Shown in pieces: positions 47,185 through 57,667 of a stretch of DNA of 64,000 nt. The DNA comes from Streptomyces sp. B21-083 (GTDB taxonomy: Bacteria; Actinomycetota; Actinomycetes; Streptomycetales; Streptomycetaceae): NCBI RefSeq assembly GCF_036898825.1, contig NZ_JARUND010000002.1, positions 2,480,001 to 2,544,000 on the forward strand, written 5' to 3'. How positions within the stretch are numbered: the stretch's first letter is position 1; every line of letters begins with the position of its first letter. The position numbers were made by a program, and so were the translations under genes. The notes under the pieces are model-generated. The model was given only the letters and a program-made list of their open reading frames with translations. It had not been told where the DNA came from and did not search any database.

Positions 47185-48360
47185 TCATCGTGTCTGCGGC
47201 CAGAGATCCGGGTCCGGCGCGAAACGGATCCTCAGCTCGCCGTCGCGCAGGGCGGCGCCAGCCACCGAGCAGCGGCGCAGCGCCGAGGGCAGCGCGACGA
47301 TACGGCGGAACGGGCCTACGGTGAGGACGAGTTCGTCGCCGCGCCGGACCAGGTCGAGCTCGTCGCGTATCGCGCCGGGCAGCGGGATGTGCCAGACGAG
47401 CACACCGTCGTCGGCGAGGTGGTCGGTCACAGGCCACTCGACGGTGGCGGGGGTCCGGTTGACGGCGGGGGCGCGCAGGGCGGCCAGGTCGCCGGCGCCG
47501 CGCGGGTCGTGTCCGAGATGCGGTACCTGGTGGAGGGCGTACGTCTCCTGCCACTCCTCCAGGGTCTTGCGCTGCTGGGCGGTCACGGAGGCGAGCCAGG
47601 GGTCGGTCGAGGGTTCCGGCAGGACGCGGTTGGCGATCAGCGCGTCCGCGCGCAGGCCGCGCAGGGCGAGTCCCACGGTGGCGGAGCGTACGGCGTCGGC
47701 GCCGGCCGGGCCGGGTTCGGCGACCAGGCGTACGACGGTGTCCCGGTCCTCGACGACCGCGGTGACGGCGGCCAGTTCCACGTCCCAGCGGGCGGCGGCC
47801 TCGTACAGCCACTCCGTGGGCATCGGGACGCCGGCGAGGCGGCCGAGTACGGGGCGCAGGGCGCGGGCGGCCTGGCGTTCGGCCGGGAGGAGGCGGCGCA
47901 GATAGCGGCGGAGTTCGTCGGGCAGGGCGAGGAGGGCGAGGGCCTGCGGGGTGGGTGGGAGGTCGACGACGAGGAGGTCGTACGCCTCCGAGAGCGCGGC
48001 GTCGCGCAGGGCGCGCAGCAGGGCGAGTTCCTCGGCGCCGGGGAGGGGGGTGACTTCCTCGGGGTCGAGCCGGGAGGCGCCGAGGAAGTCGAGGACGTTG
48101 GCGCCGCGGTCCTGGAAGGCGGTGAGGTCGCCGCGGAAGCGTTCCGCCGCGTCGGGGCGCCAGGCGGTGAGGTGGGGGGTGCCCGGTACGGATACGGGGG
48201 TGGGGCCCGTGGGGGTGCCGAGGGCGGCGCCGAGGGTGTCGGTGCGGTCGGTGCTGAGGACGAGGGTGGGTGTGCCGTCGCGCGCCGCGGTCAGTGCGGT
48301 GGCCGCGGCGAGGGTGGTGCGGCCCGAGCCGCCTGGGCCGGTGAGGAGGATTGTGCGCAT
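47185..48360 (-). CDS. ArsA/GET3-like anion-transporting ATPase
   Basis: 391 aa. P-loop LLTGPGGSGRTTLAAATAL at the N-terminus, with Arg in the last P-loop position before Thr (GGSGRTT) where GKT/GKS is usual, and LLVVDLPPTPQALALLALP as the switch II region (DxPP). C-terminal beta-rich domain (WHIPLPGAIRDELDLVRRGDELVLTVGPFRR) resembles the ArsA HSP20-like domain. No arsenic genes nearby. ATG 48360, with TACCGT ending 8 nt upstream; a GTG nine codons earlier is possible. Confidence 0.87.
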   Translation of the reverse strand: MRTILLTGPGGSGRTTLAAATALTAARDGTPTLVLSTDRTDTLGAALGTPTGPTPVSVPGTPHLTAWRPDAAERFRGDLTAFQDRGANVLDFLGASRLDPEEVTPLPGAEELALLRALRDAALSEAYDLLVVDLPPTPQALALLALPDELRRYLRRLLPAERQAARALRPVLGRLAGVPMPTEWLYEAAARWDVELAAVTAVVEDRDTVVRLVAEPGPAGADAVRSATVGLALRGLRADALIANRVLPEPSTDPWLASVTAQQRKTLEEWQETYALHQVPHLGHDPRGAGDLAALRAPAVNRTPATVEWPVTDHLADDGVLVWHIPLPGAIRDELDLVRRGDELVLTVGPFRRIVALPSALRRCSVAGAALRDGELRIRFAPDPDLWPQTR

Positions 48361-48390
48361 GTGGGTGAACGGTACCGGTGTTGTCACGCA

Positions 48391-48590
48391 CCCCCGGGGG
48401 GCTGCGCCCCCAGACCCCCCTACGGCCCTGAACGGGCCTCGTCCTCAAACGCCGGACGGGCTGAAATCACCTGAGCGGCGCTGAAAATGTCGGCACCGGC
48501 CGGGGAAATTCAGCCCCCTCCGGCGTTTGAGGAGCGGGGGTTCGGGGGCGGAGTCCCCGAGGATGGGACGGGTAGGGGCGGCGGGGGCGC
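48391..48590. repeat. Inverted pair of the CCGGCGTTTGAGGA intergenic repeat
   Basis: Left copy reads CTCGTCCTCAAACGCCGGAC (48439-48458) preceded by a GGGGGCTGCGCCCCC hairpin; right copy reads CTCCGGCGTTTGAGGAGCGG (48518-48537) followed by GGGGGCGGAGTCCCC. The copies face each other across CTGAAATCACCTGAGCGGCG and can form a long stem-loop. A single related copy is at 63066-63140. Confidence 0.8.
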
Positions 48591-48594
48591 GAAA

Positions 48595-49035
48595 CTACTT
48601 GGGTTCCTCCACCCGCTTCTTCAACCCCGCCAGCGCGCGGTCGATGATGACCTTCTCCGCCTTGCGCTTGATCATGCCCAGCATCGGGATCTTGACGTCC
48701 ACCGTCAGCTGGTAGGTGACCTCGGTCGCCCCGGCGCCCGCCGGCTTCAGGATGTACGAGCCGTCCAGGGCACGCAGCATCTGCGACTTGACCAGGGTCC
48801 ACGAGACCTCGTTGTCGCCGGTCCAGGTGTAGCCGAGGGTCTGGTCGTCCTTGATCGCGCCGGCGTCCATGACGAGGCGGACCTGCTCGGCGCGGCCCTG
48901 GGCGTCGGTCTTCAGGACGTCCGCCTCCTTCACCTCGCCGGTCCAGTCCGGGTAACGGGCGAAGTCGGCGATCACCGCCATCACCTCGTTCGGTGCCGCC
49001 TCGATCGTGATGCTCGAACTGGTGAATTCCGCCAT
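48595..49035 (-). CDS. SRPBCC / polyketide-cyclase-like protein
   Basis: 146 aa from ATG 49035 with GGAGGAG upstream. START-like fold: SSITIEAAPNEVMAVIADFARYPDW near the N-terminus, VKEADVLKTDAQGRAEQVRL, and a C-terminal helix MIKRKAEKVIIDRALAGLKKRVEEP. It binds a hydrophobic ligand in this family; no ligand can be named. Alone between the repeat pair and the phosphoesterase gene. Confidence 0.88.
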   Translation of the reverse strand: MAEFTSSSITIEAAPNEVMAVIADFARYPDWTGEVKEADVLKTDAQGRAEQVRLVMDAGAIKDDQTLGYTWTGDNEVSWTLVKSQMLRALDGSYILKPAGAGATEVTYQLTVDVKIPMLGMIKRKAEKVIIDRALAGLKKRVEEPK

Positions 49036-49141
49036 CGAAGTGGCTCCTCCAGATGCGGTCCGGTGAGGGAGGGTTGGTGCGCACGTACGTGCAGCGTGAA
49101 GGCTACCCCGCGCAGAGCGGGCCGTTGTCACCCGGACCCGG

Positions 49142-49948
49142 TCACCATTCGAGTACCCACGGCTGCCCGCTCCCCGCGAAGTGCCCCACGTTCACGCACT
49201 CCGTGCCGCCGATCCGCATCCGCCGGGCCAGCGGCTGGTGGACGTGGCCGAACAGGGCGTACCGGGGGCGCGTGCGCCGGATCGCGTCGAGCAGCGCGCG
49301 GCTGCCGCGTTCGAAGCGGCGCGCGACCGTGTCGTACACCAACTCCGGGACCTCCGGCGGAATGTGCGTGCACAGCACGTCGACCTCGCCGACCGCCTCG
49401 ATCTTCGCCGCGTACTCCTCGTCGCTGATCTCGTACGGCGTGCGCATCTGCGTCCTGAGGCCGCCGCCGACGAAGCCGAAGGTCCGGCCGCCGATCTCCA
49501 CCCGCTCCCCGTCCAGGACCCGGGTGCCCGGTCCGGCGTACTCCGGCCACAGTGTCGGCATGTCGACGTTGCCGTAGGTGGCGTACGTCGGGGTCGGGAG
49601 CGCGGCGAACAGTTCGGCGTACTGCCTGCGCACCGCTTTCTCGATCACCGTCGCCCGGTCCGCGCCGACGCCGGCCCACAGCCGGGCCCCGAGTTCGCGT
49701 GCCTCCTCGAAGCGGCGGGCCGTGCGCAGCGCCACGAGGCGGCTCGCGTTCTCGGCACCGAAGAGGTCGGGGAAGATGCCGCGCGAGTGGTCGGCGTAGT
49801 CGAGGAAGAGGACCAGGTCGCCCAGGCAGATCAGGGCGTCCGCGCCCGCACCGGCCGCGGCCAGGTCGCGCACGTTGCCGTGCACGTCGCTGACCACGTG
49901 GACGCGCGTCCTCTTCGCCTGTGGGTTGCCCCGCGGTGTGGGTGCCAT
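49142..49948 (-). CDS. Calcineurin-like metallophosphoesterase
   Basis: 268 aa from ATG 49948. Metal ligands: VVSDVHGNVRD (D-x-H), CLGDLVLFLD (GD), YGNVDMP (GN[VH]), CTHIPPEVPE (H), ALFGHVHQPLARR (GHxH). Class III-type phosphoesterase of unknown substrate. TACCCT ends 8 nt before the ATG. It is divergent from the acyl-CoA ligase gene, 297 bp away. Confidence 0.9.
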   Translation of the reverse strand: MAPTPRGNPQAKRTRVHVVSDVHGNVRDLAAAGAGADALICLGDLVLFLDYADHSRGIFPDLFGAENASRLVALRTARRFEEARELGARLWAGVGADRATVIEKAVRRQYAELFAALPTPTYATYGNVDMPTLWPEYAGPGTRVLDGERVEIGGRTFGFVGGGLRTQMRTPYEISDEEYAAKIEAVGEVDVLCTHIPPEVPELVYDTVARRFERGSRALLDAIRRTRPRYALFGHVHQPLARRMRIGGTECVNVGHFAGSGQPWVLEW

Positions 49949-50001
49949 GGCGATCAAGGGTAGGCGTGTGCGGTACGGGTGAACAGAAGAGGGGGGTCGC
50001 T

Positions 50002-50031
50002 CACGGTTACTGGTCAGTCAAGAAAACCGTG
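50002..50031. promoter_or_regulatory. Inverted repeat with TetR-like core upstream of the ligase
   Basis: CACGGTT (50002-50008) and AACCGTG (50025-50031) flank ACTGGTCAGT (50009-50018). That inner element is the reverse complement of ACTGACCAGT at 18411-18420. It may be an operator for the divergent acyl-CoA ligase / phosphoesterase pair. Confidence 0.45.
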
Positions 50032-50245
50032 CACTACTGTGCGTAAAAGACACCAACCCGTGTGACGCCGCGAACATCTCGCCGGTCCCCCCTGTCGTAG
50101 AAGCCATACCGGCGGGTAACGTCCGGGCAGTCCAGTCGTACTCAGGATTTCGACTACGGGATCCGCGAGTACTTGCCCGAGCCATGGACCGCACCGTCGC
50201 ATCGCACAACGTCGTGGCGCCGGCGCCCTATGAGGAGCAGCAGTC

Positions 50246-52042
50246 TTGCGCGAGTTCAGCCTTCCGGCTTTGTACGAGGTCCCCGCGGACGGAAATCTGA
50301 CCGACATCGTCCGCCGAAACGCCGCGCAGCATCCGGATGTCGCCGTCATCGCCCGCAAGGTGGACGGCGTCTGGCAGGACGTGACTTCCACGACCTTCCT
50401 CGCCGAGGTGCTCACCGTCGCGAAGGGCCTCATCGCCTCCGGGGTCGCGCAGGGCGACCGGGTCGCCCTGATGTCCCGTACGCGCTACGAGTGGACCCTG
50501 TTCGACTTCGCGATCTGGTGCGCGGGCGCGGTGACCGTACCGGTGTACGAGACCAGCTCCAGCGAGCAGGTGCAGTGGATCCTCGGTGACTCCGGGGCCA
50601 CCGCGGTCATCGTGGAGCTGGACGGCCACGCCGCCTCCGTCGAGTCGGTGCGTGACCGGCTGCCTGGGCTGAAGCACGTCTGGCAGATCGACACGGGCGC
50701 GGTGGAGGAGCTGGGGCGGGCGGGCCAGGACGTCAGCGACGCGGCCGTCGAGGAACGCGGTGCGCGGACGAAGGCCGACGACCCGGCGACCATCGTGTAC
50801 ACGAGCGGTACGACCGGCCGGCCCAAGGGCTGTGTGCTGACGCACCGCAGCTTCTTCGCCGAGTGCGGCAACGTCGTCGAGCGGCTGCGGCCCCTGTTCC
50901 GGACCGGCGAGTGCTCGGTCCTCCTCTTCCTGCCGCTCGCGCACGTCTTCGGGCGGCTGGTGCAGATCGCGCCGATGATGGCGCCGATCAAACTGGGCAT
51001 GGTCCCGGACATCAAGAACCTCACCGACGAACTGGCCTCGTTCCGGCCGACGTTGATCCTCGGTGTGCCGCGTGTCTTCGAGAAGGTCTACAACTCGGCG
51101 CGTGCCAAGGCGCAGGCGGACGGCAAGGGCAAGATCTTCGACAAGGCCGCCGACACGGCGATCCTGTACAGCCGGGCGCTGGACACCCCGTCGGGTCCGT
51201 CCCTCGGCCTGAAGATCAAGTACAAGACGTTCGACAAGCTCGTCTACAGCAAGCTGCGCGCGGTCCTCGGCGGCAAGGGCGAGTACGCCATCTCCGGCGG
51301 CGCCCCGCTCGGTGAGCGGCTCGGGCACTTCTTCCGCGGGATCGGCTTCACGGTGCTGGAGGGCTACGGCCTGACGGAGTCCTGTGCGGCCACCGCGTTC
51401 AACCCGTGGGACCGGCAGAAGATCGGCTCGGTCGGCCAGCCGCTGCCCGGCTCGGTCGTGCGCATCGCCGACGACGGCGAGGTGCTGCTGCACGGCGAGC
51501 ACCTCTTCAAGGAGTACTGGAACAACCCGGGTGCGACCGAGGAGGCGCTGGCCGACGGCTGGTTCCACACCGGCGACATCGGCACGCTCGACGAGGACGG
51601 CTTCCTGAGCATCACCGGCCGCAAGAAGGAGATCATCGTCACGGCGGGCGGCAAGAACGTCGCCCCGGCCGTGATCGAGGACCGTATCCGCGCGCACGCG
51701 CTGGTCGGGGAGTGCATGGTGGTGGGTGACGGGCGGCCGTTCGTGGGCGCGCTGGTCACCATCGACGAGGAGTTCCTGGGGCGTTGGGCCGACGAGCACG
51801 GCAAGCCGGCCGGGTCCACCGCGGCGTCGCTCGCCCATGACCCGGATCTCCTCGCGGTGATCCAGGGCGCGGTCGACGACGGCAACGCCGCGGTGTCGAA
51901 AGCGGAATCGGTGCGGAAGTTCCGCATTCTGGCCTCCCAGTTCACCGAGGAGTCGGGCCACCTGACGCCGTCCCTGAAGCTCAAGCGCAATGTGGTGGCG
52001 AAGGACTACGCGGACGAGATCGAGGCGATCTACCAGAGTTAG
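50246..52042 (+). CDS. Long-chain fatty-acid--CoA ligase (AMP-binding)
   Basis: 598 aa. AMP-binding signature TIVYTSGTTGRPKGCVLTHR (about 184-203), ISGGAPLGERLGHFF, GYGLTESCAA, DGWFHTGDIGTLDEDGFLSITGRKKEII and the C-terminal adenylation Lys region. Activates fatty acids to acyl-CoA. TTG start at 50246 with GAGGAG 8 nt upstream. Convergent with the cholesterol oxidase gene (37 bp), consistent with a lipid-use theme but not proof of it. Confidence 0.94.
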   Translation: MREFSLPALYEVPADGNLTDIVRRNAAQHPDVAVIARKVDGVWQDVTSTTFLAEVLTVAKGLIASGVAQGDRVALMSRTRYEWTLFDFAIWCAGAVTVPVYETSSSEQVQWILGDSGATAVIVELDGHAASVESVRDRLPGLKHVWQIDTGAVEELGRAGQDVSDAAVEERGARTKADDPATIVYTSGTTGRPKGCVLTHRSFFAECGNVVERLRPLFRTGECSVLLFLPLAHVFGRLVQIAPMMAPIKLGMVPDIKNLTDELASFRPTLILGVPRVFEKVYNSARAKAQADGKGKIFDKAADTAILYSRALDTPSGPSLGLKIKYKTFDKLVYSKLRAVLGGKGEYAISGGAPLGERLGHFFRGIGFTVLEGYGLTESCAATAFNPWDRQKIGSVGQPLPGSVVRIADDGEVLLHGEHLFKEYWNNPGATEEALADGWFHTGDIGTLDEDGFLSITGRKKEIIVTAGGKNVAPAVIEDRIRAHALVGECMVVGDGRPFVGALVTIDEEFLGRWADEHGKPAGSTAASLAHDPDLLAVIQGAVDDGNAAVSKAESVRKFRILASQFTEESGHLTPSLKLKRNVVAKDYADEIEAIYQS

Positions 52043-52079
52043 TACAGGAGTCGGTGCGGGAGTCGGTGCCGGATCTGGC

Positions 52080-53789
<1,710 letters not shown>

Positions 53790-53820
53790 TCACCTTTGCC
53801 GGCCGCGCGGACCTCTGCCG

Positions 53821-54963
53821 TCACAGCAGCGCCTTCAGCTCCTCCGCGAGCAGATCCCAGCGCCACTTCTCCTCGACCCAGGCCCGCCCCCGCGCCCCCA
53901 TCCGGGCGCGCAGCTCCGCGTCGCCGAGCAGGACGGTGATCCGGTCGGCGGCCTCCTCCACGGAAGTGCCGCGCACCACCCAGCCGGTCTCACCGTCCAG
54001 GACGGCGTCCGGCGCGCCTCCCGAGTCACCGGCGACCACCGGCAGCCCCGTCGCGGACGCCTCCAGGTAGACGATTCCGAGCCCCTCGACGTCGAGACCG
54101 CCCCGGCGCGTCCGGCACGGCATCGCGAAGACGTCACCGGCGCCGTAGTGGGCGGGCAGCTCGGCCCAGGGCACCGGCCCGGTGAAGCGGACCGAGTCGG
54201 CGACGCCGGTCTCGTGCGCGAGCTTGTGCAGCTCCCGCGCGTAGGGGCCGCCGCCGACGATCAGCAGCACCGTCTCCGGCTCGACCGCGAGGATGCGGGG
54301 CATCGCCAGGATCAGCGTGTCCTGCCCCTTGCGCGGGACCAGCCGCGAGACGCACACGACCACGGGCCGATCGGTGAGCCCGAGCCGGGCGCGGACCGCC
54401 TCGCCCCCAGACCCCGGGTGAAAGGCCTTCTCGTCGACCCCGGGCGGCAGTTGGACCATCCGCCGGGCCGCCCTCGGGGTCAGCGCGGTGGCGATCCGCG
54501 ACCGCGTGTACTCACCCAGGTAGGTGATCGTGTCCGTCGACTCGCCGATCCTGCGCAGCAGTTGACGCGCCGCCGGCAGCTGCGCCCACCCGGCCTCATG
54601 ACCGTGGGTGGTCGCCACCAGCCGCTCGGCGCCCGCCTTCCGCAGGGCCGGCGCCATCAGCCCGAGCGGCGCGGCGGCCCCGAACCACACCGACGTACAC
54701 CCGTGTTCACGCAGCAGCCCGACGGCCCGCCCGGTGACCGCGGGCGTCGGCAGCAGCATCGTCGTCCGGTCCCGTACGACGGTGAAGGGCTGCTCGGCGT
54801 CGAAGGCGGCCGTGGCCCGGGCACCCTCGGGGCCGCGCTTCCACGTGGAGGCGTAGACGACGAGCCGGTCGGGGTCGAGCCGCAGCGCCATGTTGTGCAG
54901 GAAGGCCTGGATACCGCCCGGCCGGGGCGGGAAGTCGTTCGTCACGATCAGGGTCTTGTGCAC
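53821..54963 (-). CDS. PimB'-like GT4 mannosyltransferase
   Basis: 380 aa from GTG 54963. GT-B fold: TLIVTNDFPPRPGGIQAFLH at the N-terminus is typical of phosphatidylinositol mannoside mannosyltransferases, then VCVSRLVPRKGQDTLI, LLIVGGGPY and the E-x7-E motif in GLGIVYLEASATGLPVVAG. Likely adds mannose to PIM lipids or another acceptor. TAGGGT ends exactly 7 nt upstream, so the mRNA is probably leaderless. Divergent from the GT87-type gene (163 bp). Confidence 0.9.
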   Translation of the reverse strand: MHKTLIVTNDFPPRPGGIQAFLHNMALRLDPDRLVVYASTWKRGPEGARATAAFDAEQPFTVVRDRTTMLLPTPAVTGRAVGLLREHGCTSVWFGAAAPLGLMAPALRKAGAERLVATTHGHEAGWAQLPAARQLLRRIGESTDTITYLGEYTRSRIATALTPRAARRMVQLPPGVDEKAFHPGSGGEAVRARLGLTDRPVVVCVSRLVPRKGQDTLILAMPRILAVEPETVLLIVGGGPYARELHKLAHETGVADSVRFTGPVPWAELPAHYGAGDVFAMPCRTRRGGLDVEGLGIVYLEASATGLPVVAGDSGGAPDAVLDGETGWVVRGTSVEEAADRITVLLGDAELRARMGARGRAWVEEKWRWDLLAEELKALL

Positions 54964-55126
54964 GCGGCCGACCCTACCGAACCGTCTCCCGCACCCTCCC
55001 AGAACCCTCACAGGTGTCCGGCCCCGTTTGATGGCATTCGCACAGCCGCTCGGGAGATCATGGCCGCTCACCGGTTGACAGGTCCCCGGGCCTGAACCGA
55101 CACGTCCGCGCCTGCTCGGCGGCACG

Positions 55127-56389
55127 GTGGCACGAACAGGGGTGCAGGTGGACATCGCGCGCAGAGGACGACCGCGGCTCCCCGTGGCGCTGCTGGGCAC
55201 CTGGGGCGTGAGCCGGCTGCTCCTGCTGCTGTTCGTGTTCAAGGTGGTCGTCTTCCCCGGCCCGGACGTCACGAGCGACGTCTCGGTGATCTACCACGGC
55301 TGGTACGAGGTGCTGAGCCACGGCACCTTCCCGCTGGCCGACGTCACCTGGCAGTACCCGCCCGCCGCCGCCCTGGCGATCCTCTCCCCCGGCGCCCTGC
55401 CGTTCCTGGACTACGCGTCGGCGTTCTTCGTCCTGGCCTGTCTCGCCGACCTCGTCGTCCTGTCGCTCCTCCTGTACGCGGGCGGGCGCCCCGGCCGGTC
55501 GCCGCGCGGCGCCCGGGTGTGGGTGGTGGGCGTACCGCTGCTGGGCCCGACCGTGTACGCCCGGTACGACGTCATGGTGACCGCGGTGGCGGTGGCCGCG
55601 CTGCTCGCGGGCGCCCGGCATCCGCGCCTCATGGGTGCCCTGGCGGCCTTCGGGGCGCTGTTGAAGGTCTGGCCCGCTCTGCTGCTCGTGGGGGCCACAG
55701 GGCGGCGGGCATGGGCCTGGGCCGCCCTCACCGTGGCCGCGCTGGTGTCCGTGTTCGCGGCGACCATGCCCGGTGCCTTCGCCTTCCTGACCTTCCAGGG
55801 CGACCGGGGCACCGAGGTGGAGTCGGTGGGCGCCCTCGTCTTCCATGTCGGGCGGCAGTTCGGCTGGGAGGGCCGGGTGGCGCTGAACTACGGCTCCATC
55901 GAGTTCCTCGGCCCGTTCGTGGGGACGGTGACCACGGTCGCTCTGCTGCTGACCGTCCTCGCCTTCGGCTGGCTGCTGCTGTGGCGGCTGCGCGCCACCC
56001 GCTTCCTTCCGCACACCCTCGCGGAGGCGGCCTTCGTGGCGGTGCTGCTGTTCACGGTGACCAGCCGGGTGATCAGCCCGCAGTACCTTGTGTGGCTGGT
56101 CGGCCTCGCCGCCGTCTGCCTCTGCTTCCGCGCCACCAGCATGGTCCTGCCCGCCGCCCTGGTCGTCGTCGCCTGTCTGGTGACGGTCCTGGAGTTCCCC
56201 GTCGGCTTCGGGCACGTGGTCGCGAGCGACACCTACGGCATGACCCTGCTGTTCACCCGCAACGGCCTCCTGATCGCCGCCGCCCTCACGGCGGCCCTGC
56301 GGCTGTGGCGCACGACGGTCCCGCGCCGGGCAGAGCTCCCGCCGCTGCCCGACCGGGCCGTTCGCGCCCGGGAGACTCAGCCGAGCTGA
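55127..56389 (+). CDS. GT87-type (GT-C) polyprenol-sugar glycosyltransferase
   Basis: 420 aa with about nine or ten membrane segments. A first extracytoplasmic loop with aspartate (FPGPDVTSDVSVIYHGWYEVL) and VTWQYPPAA are GT-C features of the DUF2029/GT87 family; GALLKVWPALLLVGA and SRVISPQYLVWLVGL are also conserved. It uses a lipid-linked sugar. GTG at 55127 is the first option; GTG 55142 or 55148, after AGGGG, are alternatives. It converges on the next gene with a 13-bp overlap of 3' ends. Confidence 0.88.
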   Translation: MARTGVQVDIARRGRPRLPVALLGTWGVSRLLLLLFVFKVVVFPGPDVTSDVSVIYHGWYEVLSHGTFPLADVTWQYPPAAALAILSPGALPFLDYASAFFVLACLADLVVLSLLLYAGGRPGRSPRGARVWVVGVPLLGPTVYARYDVMVTAVAVAALLAGARHPRLMGALAAFGALLKVWPALLLVGATGRRAWAWAALTVAALVSVFAATMPGAFAFLTFQGDRGTEVESVGALVFHVGRQFGWEGRVALNYGSIEFLGPFVGTVTTVALLLTVLAFGWLLLWRLRATRFLPHTLAEAAFVAVLLFTVTSRVISPQYLVWLVGLAAVCLCFRATSMVLPAALVVVACLVTVLEFPVGFGHVVASDTYGMTLLFTRNGLLIAAALTAALRLWRTTVPRRAELPPLPDRAVRARETQPS

Positions 56390-57591
56390 GCGCGGAGGTA
56401 CTCCCGCCACAGGCCCGTGAACTCCCCCGGCGTCGTCCCCAGCACCTTCGCCAGCGCCCCCTCGACGGCCCCCGCCCGCTTCCCGTGCGACCCCACGGCC
56501 CGGTAGAACTCGCCGAGCCGCACCTCGCCCCACCGGTCGGCGATCAGCCGGCACGCCAGCCAGCCGCCCTCGTACGCCTGGGCCAGCTTCGCCGCGTCCC
56601 CGCCGAAGCCGAAGGCCGCGTCCACGGGAAGCGCGTCGGGCACCTCGTCCGCGGCCACGGCGCGGGCCAGTTCGGGCGCCGCCTGGACGGCCGTACGGCC
56701 CGTGGAGCGGTAGCCGACCCAGTCCGCGTACCCCTCGGAGAGCCACAGGGGTGTGGCGGCCGTGGTGGCCGTACGGGTCGCCACGTGCGTGGTCTCGTGG
56801 GTGAGCACGACCTGCTTGCCGAAACCGCCGAGCACGCCGTACGCCTCGGGGTTGACGATGATCCGGTCCGCGGGCGCCGTCGCCGGCCCTCCCGCCTCCC
56901 CGGTGGTGACCGCCGCGATCCCCCGGTACGCGGAGGACGGCGACCCGAGCAGCCCCGCCATCCCCTCCAGCGACTTCGGTACGAGGACCACGACCCGCTT
57001 CGTCCACGCCCCGCCCCACGCGTCCGTCACCGCCGGCACGGCACGGTCGGCGAGGCCCGCGTACCGGCGCAGCAGGTCCGACGGCTGCCCGACCCCCAGT
57101 ACGAGGCTGTGCACCCCGCGTACGGCCTCCACGGTCCCCTGGTCCCACAGCTGCTGGCCCGTCCTGCGCGCGGGCTCGTCGTCGTCGACGTACCACCGGC
57201 CGCCGTCCCGCTCGGTGAGGCGCAGCGTGCGCCCGGCCTTCACGGGGGCCTTGTCGATGCCCCGGACGCGGTAGCTCAGCTCCACGTCGGCGGTGGCCTC
57301 GTCACCCGCGGTGCGGTGCAGGGCGATCAGACGGTACGACCAGGCCGCCAGCGGGAGCGCGCGCAGCCGCGTGAACCGTGCCGACGTGCCGGTGCGCCCG
57401 TACGCCGCCGCGTCACCGGCGAGGACGGCCGCCGAGCGCCGGTCCAGCAGCCGTCGTACGTCGGCGGACGCGGTGTCGGTTCCCGGCCGGCCGGCGCCGC
57501 ACGCCACGAGGGCGACCAGCGAGCCGAGCAGCAGCCAGAGCGCCACGACCCGGACCCGCCACGCACCCCACGCACGCCTTCGACCAGCCAC
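56377..57591 (-). CDS. Lipoprotein with HExxH metallopeptidase-like motif
   Basis: 404 aa. Signal sequence with lipobox (SLVALVAC-G, Cys about 31), an N-terminal region then the zinc motif LTHETTHVATR and a downstream Glu in WLSEGYADWVG, as in gluzincin peptidases (M1-like spacing). The His-Glu-x-x-His and third ligand look complete, so it may be active. Anchored outside the membrane. It overlaps the convergent GT gene by 13 bp at the 3' ends; 76 bp separates its start from the end of the NlpC/P60 gene. Confidence 0.82.
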   Translation of the reverse strand: MAGRRRAWGAWRVRVVALWLLLGSLVALVACGAGRPGTDTASADVRRLLDRRSAAVLAGDAAAYGRTGTSARFTRLRALPLAAWSYRLIALHRTAGDEATADVELSYRVRGIDKAPVKAGRTLRLTERDGGRWYVDDDEPARRTGQQLWDQGTVEAVRGVHSLVLGVGQPSDLLRRYAGLADRAVPAVTDAWGGAWTKRVVVLVPKSLEGMAGLLGSPSSAYRGIAAVTTGEAGGPATAPADRIIVNPEAYGVLGGFGKQVVLTHETTHVATRTATTAATPLWLSEGYADWVGYRSTGRTAVQAAPELARAVAADEVPDALPVDAAFGFGGDAAKLAQAYEGGWLACRLIADRWGEVRLGEFYRAVGSHGKRAGAVEGALAKVLGTTPGEFTGLWREYLRAQLG

Positions 57592-57667
57592 GCCGACGAT
57601 CGTACGGCCCGATTGTCGGGAAGCCGATACGGCCGGGAAGTCCCGGAAGCGGTGACGTTCCGGACGC

